Source of the DNA: Paraburkholderia hayleyella | GTDB lineage: Bacteria; Pseudomonadota; Gammaproteobacteria; Burkholderiales; Burkholderiaceae | Assembly (NCBI RefSeq): GCF_009455685.1 | Contig: NZ_QPES01000001.1 | Coordinates: 1,488,001-1,552,000, forward strand | Reading direction: 5' to 3' | DNA: 64,000 nucleotides | Part shown: piece after piece, positions 63,635-64,000 of the stretch | Layout: every line of letters begins with the position of its first letter | How positions within the stretch are numbered: the first letter of the stretch is position 1 | Notes under the pieces: model-generated | The model's database searches: none | Seen by the model: the letters and a program-made list of their open reading frames with translations, nothing else | What the model was told of the DNA's origin: nothing | Made by a program: the position numbers and the translations under genes

Positions 63635-64000
63635 ATGCGCAAGCAGGACACGTTCGACGTTATTTATACCCACACCGAAGGCGAGCCCCTTTGCATCGTG
63701 CACAGCGGGATTCCGTACCCGGCAGGCTCGACGATTCTGGAAAAGCGCGCGTTTCTCGAAACCCATTACGACTGGCTGCGCCAGTCGCTGATGCGCGAGC
63801 CACGCGGCCACAAGGACATGTTCGGCGTGTTCCTGACGCCGCCGTCCAGTCAGGCGTTCGACGCGGGGCTGATTTATATCGACGGCACCGAGTACTCGCA
63901 TATGTGCGGTCACGGCACGATTGCGGTGGCGATGACGATGGTGGCCTTAGGGCTGGTGCCGCGCGGCGCCAATGGCTTGACGAAGATCCGCTTCGAAACC
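63635..64000 (+). CDS. proline racemase/4-hydroxyproline epimerase family enzyme (3' end off window)
   Basis: 122 residues before the edge, start at 63635 with a GAGGAG ribosome site. MRKQDTFDVIYTHTEGEPLC and the catalytic Cys motif YSHMCGHGTIAVAM identify the family. It covers proline racemase, 4-hydroxyproline 2-epimerase and trans-3-hydroxyproline dehydratase. The THTEGEP and MCGHGTI forms favour hydroxyproline-type enzymes, but the second catalytic Cys/Thr, which decides, is outside the window. The transporter upstream probably brings in the substrate. Confidence 0.85.
   Translation, partial: MRKQDTFDVIYTHTEGEPLCIVHSGIPYPAGSTILEKRAFLETHYDWLRQSLMREPRGHKDMFGVFLTPPSSQAFDAGLIYIDGTEYSHMCGHGTIAVAMTMVALGLVPRGANGLTKIRFET

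Overview
The window looks like a stretch of a high-GC Burkholderiaceae genome (Burkholderia/Paraburkholderia-like). The evidence is codon choice, a T6SS cluster carrying the DUF2169/DUF3540/DUF4150 cargo module, and the gene families around it. No rRNA, tRNA, CRISPR array, transposase or integrase was seen. Most genes are GC-rich, but six leftward genes between 44.7 and 58.0 kb are strikingly AT-rich.

Layout. 1-11.0 kb (leftward): part of a type III secretion system with SctL (cut by the window edge), SctK, a frameshifted SctJ, SctI, TPR chaperones, two pore-forming translocators (SctB, SctE), three paralogous secreted proteins resembling EspA/SseB filament subunits, and a small coiled-coil protein. 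11.2-18.4 kb: regulators and accessories, namely a LuxR-type response regulator, a ParE-like toxin-antitoxin pair, a hybrid histidine kinase, an ECF sigma factor with an acidic N-terminal extension, an IpgF-like lytic transglycosylase and a serine hydrolase. 18.4-44.6 kb (rightward): a complete T6SS cluster, tssA-B-C-D-E-F-G-H-I, a cargo/adaptor module, then tssJ-K-L-M. 44.7-58.5 kb: AT-rich genes for small proteins with a TM-loop-TM hairpin, interleaved with two more serine hydrolases, an aldehyde dehydrogenase, a lipoprotein, a conserved hypothetical and a PhoX-like protein. 58.5-64 kb: a GlxA/AraC-type regulator divergent from an ABC transporter and a proline-racemase-family enzyme (cut by the edge), suggesting hydroxyproline or proline-derivative use.

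How the parts connect. Reading both strands I found a repeated promoter-like element, GGAAC[C/T/G] - 14 nt (once 15) - GT[T/C]AC-NN-A, closely resembling the HrpL 'hrp box' (GGAACC-N15/16-CCACNNA). Nine copies lie in non-coding DNA, eight correctly oriented in front of genes: the T3SS filament operon, the chaperone/translocator operon, the T6SS operon (one -35 mismatch), two divergent serine hydrolases and three of the AT-rich TM-hairpin genes or operons. The ECF sigma factor at 15.4 kb is the obvious candidate reader. My main proposal is therefore one sigma-controlled virulence/symbiosis regulon joining a SPI-2/Esc-like T3SS, a T6SS and an undescribed set of Inc/Tir/SseF-like membrane-hairpin proteins that are candidate T3SS substrates. 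The promoter motif is seen directly. The sigma assignment and the effector role are inference.
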